Source of the DNA: Petunia secreta
Taxonomy: Eukaryota > Streptophyta > Magnoliopsida > Solanales > Solanaceae
Assembly: GCA_029990175.1 (NCBI GenBank)
Contig: JARKIP010000042.1
Coordinates: 4,774,001-4,838,000 of the forward strand
Direction of reading: 5' to 3'
DNA length: 64,000 bases
Within the stretch, counting starts at the first letter, position 1; each line of letters opens with the position of its first letter. A program made the translations under genes and the position numbers. Positions 24,181 through 35,348 of the stretch are shown here, one piece after another. A model generated the notes under the pieces. That model saw only the letters and a program-made list of their open reading frames with translations, did not search any database and was not told the origin of the DNA.

Positions 24181-24950
24181 CGTAAAGTCTTGGCTATTGC
24201 CAAGAGTTGTATAGACTTTTTTTAAATTGGTTATCACAGTAGAGTTTAAAGTATTGGCAATAGCCAAGACTGTAGAGATTTTTCAGTGTAAGGTCCCATT
24301 TTCAGCAGAGCGTAAAGTCTTGGCTATTGCCAAGAGTTGCATAGACTTTTTCTAAATTGGTTATTGCAATATAGTTTAAAGTCTTGGCTATTGCCAATAT
24401 GTTTAGTTATTTTCAGTGTATGTGTTCCCTTTGCAACAGAACTGAAAGTCTTGGCTATTGCCAATACTTTTAGAGACTTTGTGTGCAAGCCCCCCATAGC
24501 AACAGTCTGAAAGTCTTGGCAATAGCCAAGAAGTCTCTACTAGGTGCTTATTGCACCAGAGTTGCAACTCTTGGCAATAGCCAAGACTTGCAAAGACTTT
24601 GTCTGCAAGTCCCCCATATCAATAGGTCTGAAAGTCTTGATAATAGCCAATAAGTCTCTCATTTGTGCTATATTGCACCAGAGCTGCATAGCCAAGACTT
24701 GCAGAGAGTTTTTCTGCAAGTACCCCATTGCAACAGGTAGGGAAGAAGTATCTACAAGGACCTTATTGCATCTGAGCTGCAAGTTTTAGCTATAGCCCCT
24801 AATTGCAATAGGGTTGAAAGTCTTGGTAATAGACAAGAACTTTCTATAAGCCTCACATTGCACCAGAGCTTAAACTATTGTTAATAAGCTAAGAATTGCA
24901 GAGAATTTTACCTTTGCAACAAGGTTTAAAGTCTTGGCAATAAGCAATAG
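24181..24950. repeat. Array of a 16-bp imperfect palindrome, period about 65 bp
   Basis: The core CTTGGC-TATT-GCCAAG (or CTTGGC-AATA-GCCAAG in the other orientation) occurs at 24189, 24253, 24319, 24383, 24450, 24515, 24570 and 24636. Decayed copies lie near 24688, 24821 and 24932. Spacing is mostly 64-67 bp. The six-base arms pair, so each copy is a small hairpin and the two orientations differ only in the loop. Flanking words such as GTAAAGT, ATTGCAxCAGA and GCAAGTCCCCCAT also repeat. The array lies only in the right arm of the CACTA; I saw no copy in the left arm. Confidence 0.85.
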
Positions 24951-25293
24951 TCTGCAACATGTGCTAATTGCAGCAGATCTTTGCTTGAACGGAGCAATCT
25001 GTAAATGGAATGGGTGTTTATGATTTCTGTGATCACGTGACAGGTGAAAAGGAAGGGGAGGGACTAGGCGCGTCTTTTTATTGATTTGTAGAGGGTATTT
25101 TGGTCCGAAAAAAGTTTCATTAAACTAATGAGGGCATTTTTGCTAAACATCTATTAGTGAGGGCATTTTGGCAAACCAAAGCTTCCCGTGTCATATTTTT
25201 GCAAATGATTGGACACTAGCAATACCCATATAACAACCCGATTTAGACCCCTTCGTTAAAAAGTGATCGTTATTGGTCTCTTTTCTTGTAGTG
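24951..25293. repeat. CACTA right subterminal region and terminus
   Basis: This includes two related phrases (GAGGGCATTTTTGCxAAAC and GAGGGCATTTTGGCAAACC) at about 25131 and 25160. It ends in TTTTCTTGTAGTG, the inverted CACTACAAGAAAA terminus, at 25293. AACGAT/AACGAA-like motifs near 25253-25271 match those next to the left terminus. Confidence 0.7.
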
Positions 25294-25296
25294 GTG
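25294..25296. repeat. CACTA target-site duplication, right (GTG)
   Basis: GTG pairs with 6530-6532. Sequence resuming here is the LINE 3' UTR. Confidence 0.75.
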
Positions 25297-25399
25297 TCAT
25301 CTAGTCTCTCTCTTTATGCTCAAATATCTTATTATTTCTCTCCCTCCACAGTCTATGGACAAATTCAGTGTACATCATCTTCCTCAGCTGGGCTTATAG

Positions 25400-28300
25400 G
25401 GTTCTTCCTTTAGTCATCTTAAGCAGCTCTTATTGGTGATGGTTCCAGTTGGTTGATTGTCAGCAGCTACTGTTGGACCACTGTAGGAGGTTAGTCCACA
25501 CCCTGTTAATATATGGTCATTCATAGAACATGCGTTCCTTTGTCTCCTAGTTTCTTGGACATAGTACACATCACAACTATCATCAACATTCATCCCCTAT
25601 TTGTTTAATCTATCTGCTGTGAGTAATCTTCTATGCATTAGAACCCATAAGGTAAATCTGGTCTTAGACCTTGCCTGATTGTTGTACATTAGTTGCTTCC
25701 ATAGAACTTTGCTAGTGGGGAGCTCTTTGTATATTCTGCTGATCATTCTCCTCTTCCCCTGTGCTGCCCATTGAGCTAGGTATAGATAATCCTTTGCACT
25801 GATCACTTTCTTAACCATCCAGTTCATTTGCTAATTCACAGAAACCTGTTCAATTTCCCAGTTCTTGATATAATATGTGTAGACCCATCTTATCCACAAC
25901 TTTTTAGGTTTCTTTGCTAGATCCCAACATGTTTTAGCTATTGCTGCCTTGTTCCATAGTTTCAGATTAATGAGGCTATAGCCCCCTGCTGACATAGGCT
26001 TACACATATGCTCCCATGATACTAAAGCCTTTTTTGTTTTTCCATTAGCCCCGACCATATATATGATCTGCAATAGGCCTCAACTAGCTTCATAAATTTT
26101 GCAGACAAAACAAATAGCTGTGCCCAATAGGCTTGCATCCCAAATATACTTGTTTCTACAAATTGAATTCTTCCCACATTAGACAGTTTTTTAGCAGTCC
26201 ATGAGGATATCTTGGCCATAATCTTGTCAAGTAGTGGCTGCCATTATGCATTTTTTAGCTTTTTGATGTCCAGAGGGACCCCCAAGTATCTGAAAGGTAG
26301 CTCACCCTGCACATAGCCCATGTAGTTCAAAATCCTTTGCCTTTCCGGAATGGGAGTTCCACCAAAATATATTGAGCTCTTGGACAAATTAGCTTTCAAG
26401 CCAGAGGCATTAGATTATCTTTGAAAAGCTTTTTGAGTTGTACTAAAGTGAAATCTCCTCTTGAGAACATCAGTAAGTCATTTGTAAAGCATAGGTGTGA
26501 TTCCCAGCTTAGCACACTTGGGGTAATGTTTAAAGTGTTTCTCTTCGTTTAGTACATTGAGGCTTCTGCTCAGGTATTCCATGGCTATAGCAAAGAGGAA
26601 AGGGGAGAGTGGATCTTCCTGCCTAAGCCCTCTAGCTGTATCAAAAGGTTTAGTGTGTTCTCCATTAATGATTATAGAGTAGCTGGCTGTTCTAACACAC
26701 CCCAACACCCATATCATGAATTGTTTAGGAAATCCCAGCTCTTCCATTACTTGTTCAAGGTAAGGCCACTTCACTGAGTCATAAGCCTTTTGCAGGTCCA
26801 CTTTGATTATTGCTCTAGGAGATAGATGCTTCCTGGTGTATGCTCTCACTAGCTCATGTGATAGTATTATGTTATCAGCTATTTTTCTACCAAAAAGAAC
26901 CCTGATTGTGTCTCGCTTATTATGGTAGGCATAACTCCTTGCAACCTATGATCAAGCTGCAGTTTTGGGAACCAATGTCACTGTAGCAGTTGATTGCCCT
27001 GTATAAGTTCCCAGTAACAAAATATGCTTTCATAATGTCACATAGCTCTTCTTTGATCACAGGCCATGCCTTTTTGAAAAATGAAGCATTGTACCCATCG
27101 ACTCCTGGGCTTTCTCATCCCCAATAGCCTTTAAACCATTCCATTTTTCCACTTCTATGCATAGCTCTAGCTGTTGTTGATGATTCTGTCTTGGCCCCTT
27201 TTTTATAATTGTTTTATCTACAGCTGGCAAGATAGTTGCTGCAGACCCCATTAGGCCTTTGTAGAATTGAACTATCTCTTGTTTGATCTCTGTAAGGTTA
27301 ACTAGGAGTCTTCTATCCAAAGATGTGAGCTCAAGTATACTCTTCCTTTGCTTCCTTTCTTGAATGTCTGTTGTGAAATACTTATTATTAGAGTCCCCAA
27401 GTCTGATCCAACTAGCTCTACATTTCTGTTGTAGAATGTTCTCTTCAATTAATGACCATCTTTCCAGGTTTTCTCTAGCTGCTTGTTCCAGCTCTACAAC
27501 ATCATCAGTGTATTGTGTTTGAACTTGGTCCTGCAAGTATTCTAGCTCAGTTCTTGTTGTATTTATCTTTTCATTGATGCCCTTAAATTCCTCAGCATTC
27601 AGTTTTTTGAATACATGTCTCATGTTCTTCAGCTTCTTTCATACTCTTGTCATTATCCAGTTGTCAGAATTACTAGCTCTTCCTTGTTCCACAATACTTA
27701 GGAAAACAGTGTGCTCAGCCCAAACATTGAAGAACTTAAATGAGGCTCTTGCATTCTGGTGTCTTGATAACATTTTGAGCATCATAGGAGCATGATCAGA
27801 AATATGAGGCAGTTGATATTTTATGGTTAGAATGCCCTATTGTGGTCTTCCATTCTTCATTTCCTAGTGCTCTTTCAATTCTTGTGATTACCCTTGCATC
27901 TCCCCTTTGCCTGTTCGACCAGGTATAATAGTCTCCTTCCAATGCCAGCTCACTTAGGTTCAAATTTTCCACACATTCTTCATAATCTTTGATTTCTACA
28001 TGTGTTACTGGGTTACCGTAAGGCCTATCCTACACATAAGCACTGTATTGAAGTCTCCCCACATTATCCACGAAATTGTAGCTAAGGGTGCAATAGCCTC
28101 TAGTTGAAACCATAGGATTTTCCTCTATTCCACTATATTATATCCATAAATCACTGTTATGCAGCATTGCATAGTCTGATGTAGGAGTTGGTATTGTATC
28201 ATTTGGGTAGTTTTACATTGCTTTAATATCATAAAATCTGTCATCCCAAAGGAACCAGATTATACCATTTGCTGCATGCTCATAATTACTTTCAATTCTC

Positions 28301-28722
28301 CATCCAGGTGCAACTTTTTTGGCTATTTTCTCAGCTTGATGTTTCTTGACCTTGTTTCCATTGCTCCCATTATTTTTATTTGTTTCTCTTTGAGGTATTG
28401 GTGTAATTCTTTTTGCTTATACCTCTTATTAATGCCCCTTACATTCTATGTGAGACAGGTCATTGGGTTTTTGTGTGGGAACCACCTTTATCAGGTGGTT
28501 TTGTGACTTCTTATATCATTTCTCCATCTTGCAATGCTTGGAAGCCATTTGAAGTTTTGATTGTAGCTGCTGCAAGATAATTCATTTGTTTCCCTGGTGT
28601 TCCTGTTGGAGTTGTGTTCCCTTCCTTAAGCTTACTATCTTATTGACCATGAGATTGTACAGGCTTTGCTTGCTAGGGTACTGTCTGCACCTCTTGTTGT
28701 TGTTTGGTCTCCTTCTTTGAGT
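25400..28722 (-). pseudogene. L1 ORF2: endonuclease-reverse transcriptase, heavily broken
   Basis: On the minus strand the N-terminal endonuclease region (about 28,500-27,650) is barely readable (NIRGINKRYKQKEL). The linker 27623-27057 shows CRASWIRLGDSNNKYF, typical of plant L1. Reverse transcriptase (26849-26478) shows KVDLQKAYDSVKWPYL, GLRQEDPLSPFLFAIAMEYLSR. After a frameshift at about 26,500 the catalytic box reads CFTND in place of CFADD, so one aspartate is lost. GGTPIPERQR, YLGVPLDIKKL and IMAKISSWTAKKLSNVGR follow. A C-terminal zinc-binding reverse-transcriptase-associated region lies at 25827-25597 (SKTRFTLWVLMHRRLLTADRL). Many stops and shifts are present. Confidence 0.88.
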
Positions 28723-28727
28723 TTGTC
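28723..28727. repeat. Target-site duplication of element 1, left (TTGTC)
   Basis: TTGTC here matches TTGTC at 37815-37819. LINE sequence flanks both. Confidence 0.95.
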
Positions 28728-31189
28728 TGACACGACCCGAAATCCGGCTAGGCCGTGCGGGCACCCGACATCCTCCCCTAGACCCGTCGGGCGAACCCTT
28801 ACCAATTAAATTAGGAAAATAAATATAATCCAATTCATAAATAAAAACAAGACTTAAAAAAAGCACAGACATACTGATACCTCTAAGCTGTACAAAAGAA
28901 ATCACAGCTGACTACCCAATATACTAGGTTTAGAGCTATCCAGACCAGACATCTAAGAGTACAAAGGAAGACAGATACCTCCTGAAGGGAGCAAAATGCA
29001 ACTGAAATAATAACCAATAAACTGGTGGCCATCCGGAATAAAAGCTGGCTCACCCTGACAGCTGAAGTCGCCTTCGTTCCTTCACAACGTGGCAAATTAA
29101 ATCCTGGAGCGAACCTGCCGAAACGAAATAGATAGACAAGAAACAAACAACAAACAAGGGTGAGTCAAAAGGACTCAATAAGTGGGGCAGACTAGCCACC
29201 TCAAAGGATAGGATAGCTAGTCAGGGAGAAAAGAAACAAATAGACCAAATTCCTCTTATTTAAATTATAAAAGGCAGAGCCAGATAATAATTAGAAACAC
29301 GTATAGAATGACAAACTCATCAACAACCAGGAACGTAAAATAACCAAAATATATAGGTATCCCAAACATATCAACAATCAGAAATACATCTCGTTGCGGC
29401 GTGCAACCCGATTCGATCCATGTATTTATATTGTCGCGACATGCAACCCGGGATACGAGCCAGAAATATATAGGCAAACTGAGATACGTTAAAAACATGG
29501 TATACATACCGCATATATAAAACACAACACAATACACACAATAGTCAGTATGCGGTACAATGAGATGGGATGAATGCGGTATGTTGCAATGCAGTCACAT
29601 ATGTCCGATACCTATCTCCGGCGCGGGACTCTCATCGTCTACCAGGAGATATATGCAATAATGACCCTTCACCGGCTCGGGACTCTCATCGATTACCGGG
29701 AAGTATATGCAATGATGACCCTTCACCGGTGCGGGACTCTCATCGCCAACCGGGAAGTATATGCAATAATGACCTTTCGCCGGTGCGGGACTCTCATCGC
29801 CAACTGGGAAATATATGTAATGATGACCCTTCACCGGTGCGGGACTCTCATCGCCAACCGGGAAGTATATACAATTCTCAAAACCAGAGTGCAATGCTCA
29901 TATGTTCAATGCAATACCAACTACAGGGCATAACATATAATATACAATGTAAATTCAAAGCTAAGGCGTAATGAGTACGCCTATCGGCAGCTACACACGT
30001 AAGGAAACACGTGGTAGAAAATCCACGAGGCCAAGGGCCTCCAAAGAAATGGATATAAACACTTACCTTGTTACAAAGTTAGTACAGCCACTCAATAACC
30101 GCTTTGTCCATTGGTTTTCTTGCCAAACGATCCCACTCTATTCAATAAGCAGAAAAATATATCAATTTAGGCTAAAGACTTCATTCCTCACATCTTAGGG
30201 CAATCCAGGTAGGAACCTGATACCCTATTCGCATACGCAATACGCAGGCCAGGCCTATATACGGGGTTTAAGGTCACATAACCAAACCCCAAATAAATTA
30301 TATTTATAAGTTGCCCATAACTCACTGAGTACGAATATATAATCAATTTCATTATCAGGGTCCATTTGACCCTTCAAACTATTAATTGAACTTGTTAAAA
30401 CGATGTCTAATATTCCAAGTTTTACCGTTAAAACATATTCAAACACACGTAATAAACTCAAATAATATATTAGGATCATTACCTGAATGTTTCAAACTGA
30501 AAAATCTACTTTTCTCCGGGCTCTTTTCTTATTTTCTGGCATTTTTTCCTACTGCGTTATTTCATTTCTCTGTATCGTTTCTGTTATTAATGTTTCTGTT
30601 TTTGATCCTAAGCTTTGAAAAGCTTTAGGATGTATACTGTCCTCCACCGCCATTTCATTTCAATATTTCGTCCTTTTTTTTTTTTTTTTTTTTTTTAAAT
30701 TTGCTGTTACGGTAAAAATTAAAACGGTACCTTACGATATTCGAAATAATCCCAACTTTTGCATACAAGTTATAAAAAATATATGTAACATACTCGCAAA
30801 GGCGGATCTTAAATTGGACTCCCGAAACTCAAGATGCGAATTTAAATAGAAAAAGTCAAATTATTTAACTTTCGGCATTTTAGCGGAAACTAGTCGAAAA
30901 ACATCGAAATTCACTTTCGAAAGTTTACAAAAATCACAAATAATCATACGAACCTAACGGCGCTTTCGGATTTCGAATCGGAGCTCATTCGGCAAAAACC
31001 GAGCTCGAAAATCTCTTTTTAATATTTATTGCCAATACAAACTGAAACCTTCTTCCGATGTCTACCAAACGAGGTCTGATTTAGCTCAAATTTTACAGAC
31101 AGGTCCTAATGGACATTATGAATATTTTAAAATTATCGGCACGCCAATCGGAGTCCTAACTTCCGAAACGACTGACCGAGGTCGTTTCA
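28728..31189 (-). repeat. Element 1 LTR, left copy (3' LTR of the element)
   Basis: On the minus strand it starts TGAAACGACCTCGG and ends GGTCGTGTCA. It contains a 54-bp minisatellite (29620-29875) and a poly-T tract (about 30674-30697). The open frame at 29146-28883 (minus) is hydrophobic and is also found in the LTRs of element 2. Confidence 0.95.
29620..29875 (-). repeat. 54-bp minisatellite in element 1 left LTR, five copies
   Basis: The word GGGACTCTCATCG recurs exactly every 54 bp at 29625, 29679, 29733, 29787 and 29841, with CACCGGTGC and ATATATGCAATAATGACC in each unit. Because 54 is a multiple of three, frames stay open on both strands across the array. These are not genes. Confidence 0.95.
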
Positions 31190-31202
31190 TTCTCCTCCAC
31201 TT
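31190..31202 (-). other. Element 1 polypurine tract
   Basis: On the minus strand AAGTGGAGGAGAA directly precedes the LTR start TGAAACGACC. It is identical to the tract of element 2 at 55456-55468. Confidence 0.9.
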
Positions 31203-31980
31203 AAACTCTCGTTCGTCCTCGAACGAGCCTAAATCTAAAGCAAAATTCACGCTGATAACAAAAGAACTTGCACGACCTTCATAAACTATCCCACGGAATT
31301 TTTCTCATGATTACAGAATTAAAACTATAACACGAACACCGAACTCTTGGAATAAAACATATCTGGATAATATGATAACACCATTGCCCGCATTATTCTG
31401 ACTAAGATGATCCTTTCTCGATCACGAGAGGAGAGTTCTACTTTTTCGAAACAAAGATACACGAAACTCTGGATGGACTAACATGATTCAGCCGAGAATC
31501 ACCTTTTCGATATACCTTTCGATATAGAACAGGTCGCTAAAATTAAGAATTAGCTCACGCTTGATGCAATAGGGGGAGCTTTTGAAGTACCTTGTTACTA
31601 CACACTATAGAAGATTTGATGCAAGCTATATTATTTTTGTGAACGCACTATACAATATCTCAGTTGATTTAGTGTTGTTCCGCAAGCTCCTTGTGGGAAT
31701 GTAGTTACTCATATCCTAATGTATGTCAAAGGTTCATCTGAACAGGGTCTATCGTATAAGGATAAGGATCACATAACTACTACTAGATGGTATAATGTAG
31801 ACCAAGAATGATCTTCAGACTAAACATCTACCTCAGGGTACTGTCTTTGAATTGGAAATATTATGACTTGAAAAAGTGAAAATAAAATAGAGATGTAGTT
31901 CGACCATGAGTCGAGATAGAATACTAGCAACAAAATTGATTACATGTTCACTTATAACGCTAAAGTAACTTCTCAAAGAG

Positions 31981-32370
31981 TTGAGGTGTGAAAGAGATAT
32001 ACATACCAATGATGGATTGTCGACAAGCTGCACTAGACTGTTAATTCTAAATTTTCATGAAGTAAAACAACGTCAGTATGAAAATCCAGTTATAGTTGAA
32101 TACAGACAAATAGCCAGAAGAAAACCGGAGTCACCATACAAGGTTACTATTGACGGTGTTCTCATGCATAAAGAAAGACTTTGTGCTCCTGATATTGCAA
32201 ATTTACGTTGACAGATTATGATAGAGGCACATTGCTCTAAATACACTGTTCATCCAGGTTCGACTAAGATGTACCATGATCTCAAACATATTTATTAGTG
32301 GGATGGAATGAAGTGTAACATAGCAGAATTTGTGGCTCAATGTTCTAATTGCCAGCAAGTTAAAGTCGTG
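31981..32370 (+). pseudogene. Integrase zinc-domain (H2C2) fragment, antisense inside element 1
   Basis: The plus-strand reading gives VKQRQYENPVIVEYRQIA, LCAPDIANLR, IEAHCSKYTVHPGSTKMYHD, WDGMKCNIAEFVAQC and SNCQQVK. This is the segment leading into, and including, the H-H-C-C zinc-binding domain of Ty3/gypsy integrases, with all four ligands visible. It ends abruptly after CQQVK, before the catalytic core. Stops occur after IANLR and at IY*WDG. It runs opposite to the element's LTRs, gag, primer site and purine tract. Element 2 has the same piece in the same relative orientation with the same IY*WDG stop. Confidence 0.88.
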
Positions 32371-33840
32371 TCATCTTTCCAGACTTTATGTTTTCAGCAG
32401 ATAGGTACATATATATGATCAGCTACCAGCTTATCTCTATCATTAATAGATTACTAGTGGGTTTAGCAATGATTGAGACTCATTGTAGATTTCCGTCGTG
32501 GCCTTACTTTGGGTCGTGAGAAAAGTGGTATCAACACCTCAGAGATTTAATATTACCATTCAGTATTTGGAGGAAGACTCCTCCACTTAAAGCATTAACT
32601 CATACCGCTAACTAGAATAGAAATAGTCATCCTCGCACAGTCTACCGGACTAAGGAAGACATAGCTAAAAATAGAATTCGGCTCAGACCTGAGTTACCAA
32701 ATTACCCTCTCGAGTTGCGAAACGACTGCAACTCCCGAGTTCACAACTCCCTACCTTTTCCGTAAACACCACCGCCCGATGAGTGGTACTTCTATATAAA
32801 AATTTCGGCAGAGTTTCCCTTGAAACTGGATGATCCGCAAAAACAGAACCAGCGCGATACAATATATGGGGATGGATACCCGGATAAACTGATAACATAA
32901 ACATGTTAAACGGATAACAAGATAAGACAACTGGACCAAAACAATAATATGCTTACCCGGTTACAATAACATGTACTCTGGCTCAACACAGGGAACGTCA
33001 CAAGCGGCTACCAATCGCCCAAGATCACTAGTACCGGACGAAGAAGAAATGGAAATGAATCAGGGGTAGAAATAATTAGAGCTTCAGGAAGCTCATCTTT
33101 TTATTTTGCTTGGCTCCCAGAGCTACACTACTTCCGAGTCAGGCTAACCAAAGAATTGCAATTGAAGAAATAGACATTAAATAAGCTTTATGGAAAAACA
33201 TCCATACCAATTTAACCTTCCAATAAGAATGAAACTCTGACAATTTACCAGAATACCCTTTTATACCGAGACAAACTTGTAGAATAACTTGACTCTACTA
33301 GCGTCACAAACCAAGAGGAGACACATAGATTGAGTATTACTTACTAACCACTTTACACTGGAAGAAACAATGACACTTTCTGATGGTGACAAATAAGAAT
33401 CCCATCATCCTACCGACATTGAGTTCCAAAGAGAGATAGCTTGACTTGACATTATAACAGAATGAGGCACACAAGATGCCAAGCAACAATACCGATACTC
33501 ACTGTCAAATTTCTCATATTTAAACCAGATAAATTAGTAGGGTCTCACAAATTCCAGGAATAAATCATACTAGAAGCTCACCCCTCTATCGCAACAGATT
33601 GTTAATAGAAACGCCATCCAAGGAAACTATGGAAATATGATAAGACAATCATTTCCAAATCGATTGGAAGAATCAAAGCCTACACACATACAAGTAAGGA
33701 AGAAATACTTGGGTCTACTACATCAGATACCTCAACATCCTGCCAGACTGGTAATTATTAGAACTTTCTCTGCAGCTGAGCCGAGCCGCTACCCTGATAA
33801 GTACTTCTAGAAGAACCACTGCCACCACACTCTCAACCTC
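32371..33840. other. Element 1 interior, unassigned
   Basis: This is homologous to 52,870-54,260 of element 2 but without a family I can name on either strand. A stretch near 32,562-32,590 contains TGGAGGA and TCCTCCA arms and, on the minus strand, TTTAAGTGGAGGAG, a copy of the element's own purine tract. Confidence 0.5.
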
Positions 33841-33849
33841 TACTGGATG

Positions 33850-35110
33850 GTGGCATTTCGTTTGCTGATTGAGATCTATATGAAATTTCCTGCGACTATG
33901 CAGGTGCCTGGTGATGAGAGAAAAGACGACTGCCTGCTTGCCGGAGTAAGGAAAAACTCCTCAAAGGATAACCAGACTCATGACAATGATAACCCCCTTT
34001 TGTTAAAAGTGGAAACTGGACAGATTATTGAAAGCCACAAAGAGAAAAATTGGGTCTGATATTGACGAACTACTGGCGCACTCCAAGAATCACGTGACAC
34101 ACGCTGAGATAACCTGGAAGGTGACCTCCTAAAATAATCAGAACTCTTACCTCCAAATGAGGTACCATGGTTGCCCACCAGGGCCACAGGATCTCTTGCT
34201 CTCCCGCTCTAACTTATGGTATGCCTAGTACCTTCGGGTAATATCAACAACAACATCAAATAAAATCCAGACCTCAATTTCTCGAGCCATCTGGGATTTC
34301 AAGGAAAAATAAAGGTCATCAATAAATCTCTGAATCTCTCGAAAGGCTCATGAACTAGTTCTAATGCATATTCAGCCATTCTATAGAATTCAATCTCATA
34401 TTCTGAAACACCAACAGACTAACCGACAGGCTACCCTGTCCAATCTACTCAAACTAGCGACACTTTTCATCTCGCTCGCTACTCGAAAGGAACTTTTCCA
34501 TGAATCTAGAAGAAAAATCAAACCAAATAAGTTAATAAGAGAGCGGTCCACCAATTCAAGGCTGGACGCTGAAACCGGAAAGCAGAATAATCAGCACCAT
34601 ACCGTTCGATATAATCAAGAGCCAGAAGGATATGCTGACATCATTTTATTTTATTATTTTTTTTTTAAAATAAACTTACACAAGGATTATATGATGCATG
34701 GCTTGAGAATATCGGAAGATTCAACCGCGTAAAATAATGCAACCACTTTGGGCACTCGGACCGAGCTGTTACCTCGGCTGGCTAACCAGCCAGAATAATT
34801 AGAGGTACAACACATGCTACCTCCGGAACATACTTTACTGCGGCAATATTAAGAATTGGAATAGGAGCTCCCTGAGACCGAACATCTACATCTGCGGCAA
34901 CCTGATAAGCTGCCTAGCGAATAATAGGTTCTTGCGGTATCTGCGTCGCCAAGATTCTCGTAAAAGCATCGTAGAGAGCTAAGGGAACTACAAGGCCCTG
35001 CTCCCTTGCCCATCGCGAGCTTGTACAACTGGGACCTCCGTAACTAGATCGTCAGCACGATCAAAACACTCGGACTTCGTCAGTGCCAACCCCATGCTAG
35101 ACTGCTTCAT
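33850..35110 (-). pseudogene. Element 1 gag remnant
   Basis: On the element strand the region starts about 240 bp after the primer site (KQSSMGLALTKSECFDRADD-like reading) and continues with many stops. It reaches a damaged zinc-knuckle-like sequence at about 33,975-33,998 (YHCHESGYPLR), in which the first cysteine is lost. Identification rests on position, on the knuckle, and on similarity to 51,590-52,870 of element 2. No continuous frame survives. Confidence 0.6.
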
Positions 35111-35334
35111 CTTGAACTCATACTATTTGCTGATTTATCGTGCGAGGGTTCGCAATTACCACGAATAAATTAACGAAAATACTTTTTCATCCCAGACCGA
35201 CGCACGATCAGAAAAGAAGGAAGTGAAACTTCCTAAATGCCATCATAGCCTCTCGTAGATAAGTACGGACGTCTACGTACCCATCAGCGAGACTCTACTA
35301 GACACTGTCTTAGTCTGGATAGACTCTAAACATG

Positions 35335-35346
35335 GCTCTGATACCA
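35335..35346 (-). other. Element 1 primer binding site (initiator Met tRNA)
   Basis: On the minus strand TGGTATCAGAGC follows the LTR end GTGTCA by two bases (GT). It is complementary to the 3' end of plant initiator Met tRNA, the usual primer for many Ty3/gypsy elements. Confidence 0.95.
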
Positions 35347-35348
35347 AC

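Larger units (their letters stand above)
6533..25293 (+). mobile_element. CACTA (En/Spm-type) transposon, non-autonomous, carrying nested elements
   Basis: The left end is CGCTACAAGAAAAATGATC and the right end, read on the other strand, is CACTACAAGAAAAGAGACC. These are the CACTACAAGAAAA termini typical of plant CACTA elements, with one base changed at the left tip. Subterminal sequence on the left is rich in GGTCGTTA-like motifs. Without copia B (8905-16610) and the RTE LINE (18448-22445) about 7 kb remains. I see no TNPD/TNPA-type transposase frame in it, so it must have moved with help from another copy. Confidence 0.85.

Noticed and set aside
29620..29875. Regularly spaced direct repeats resembling a CRISPR array
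   Set aside because: Units are contiguous with no unique spacers, lie inside plant LTRs, and are present in both LTRs.
29570..29971. Three overlapping open frames on both strands (also at 36191-36592)
   Set aside because: Same artefact from the 54-bp minisatellite in element 1 LTRs.
35335..35346. tRNA-like sequence near 35335 and 51377
   Set aside because: Only 12 bases complementary to the end of initiator Met tRNA; these are primer sites, not tRNA genes. No cloverleaf is present.
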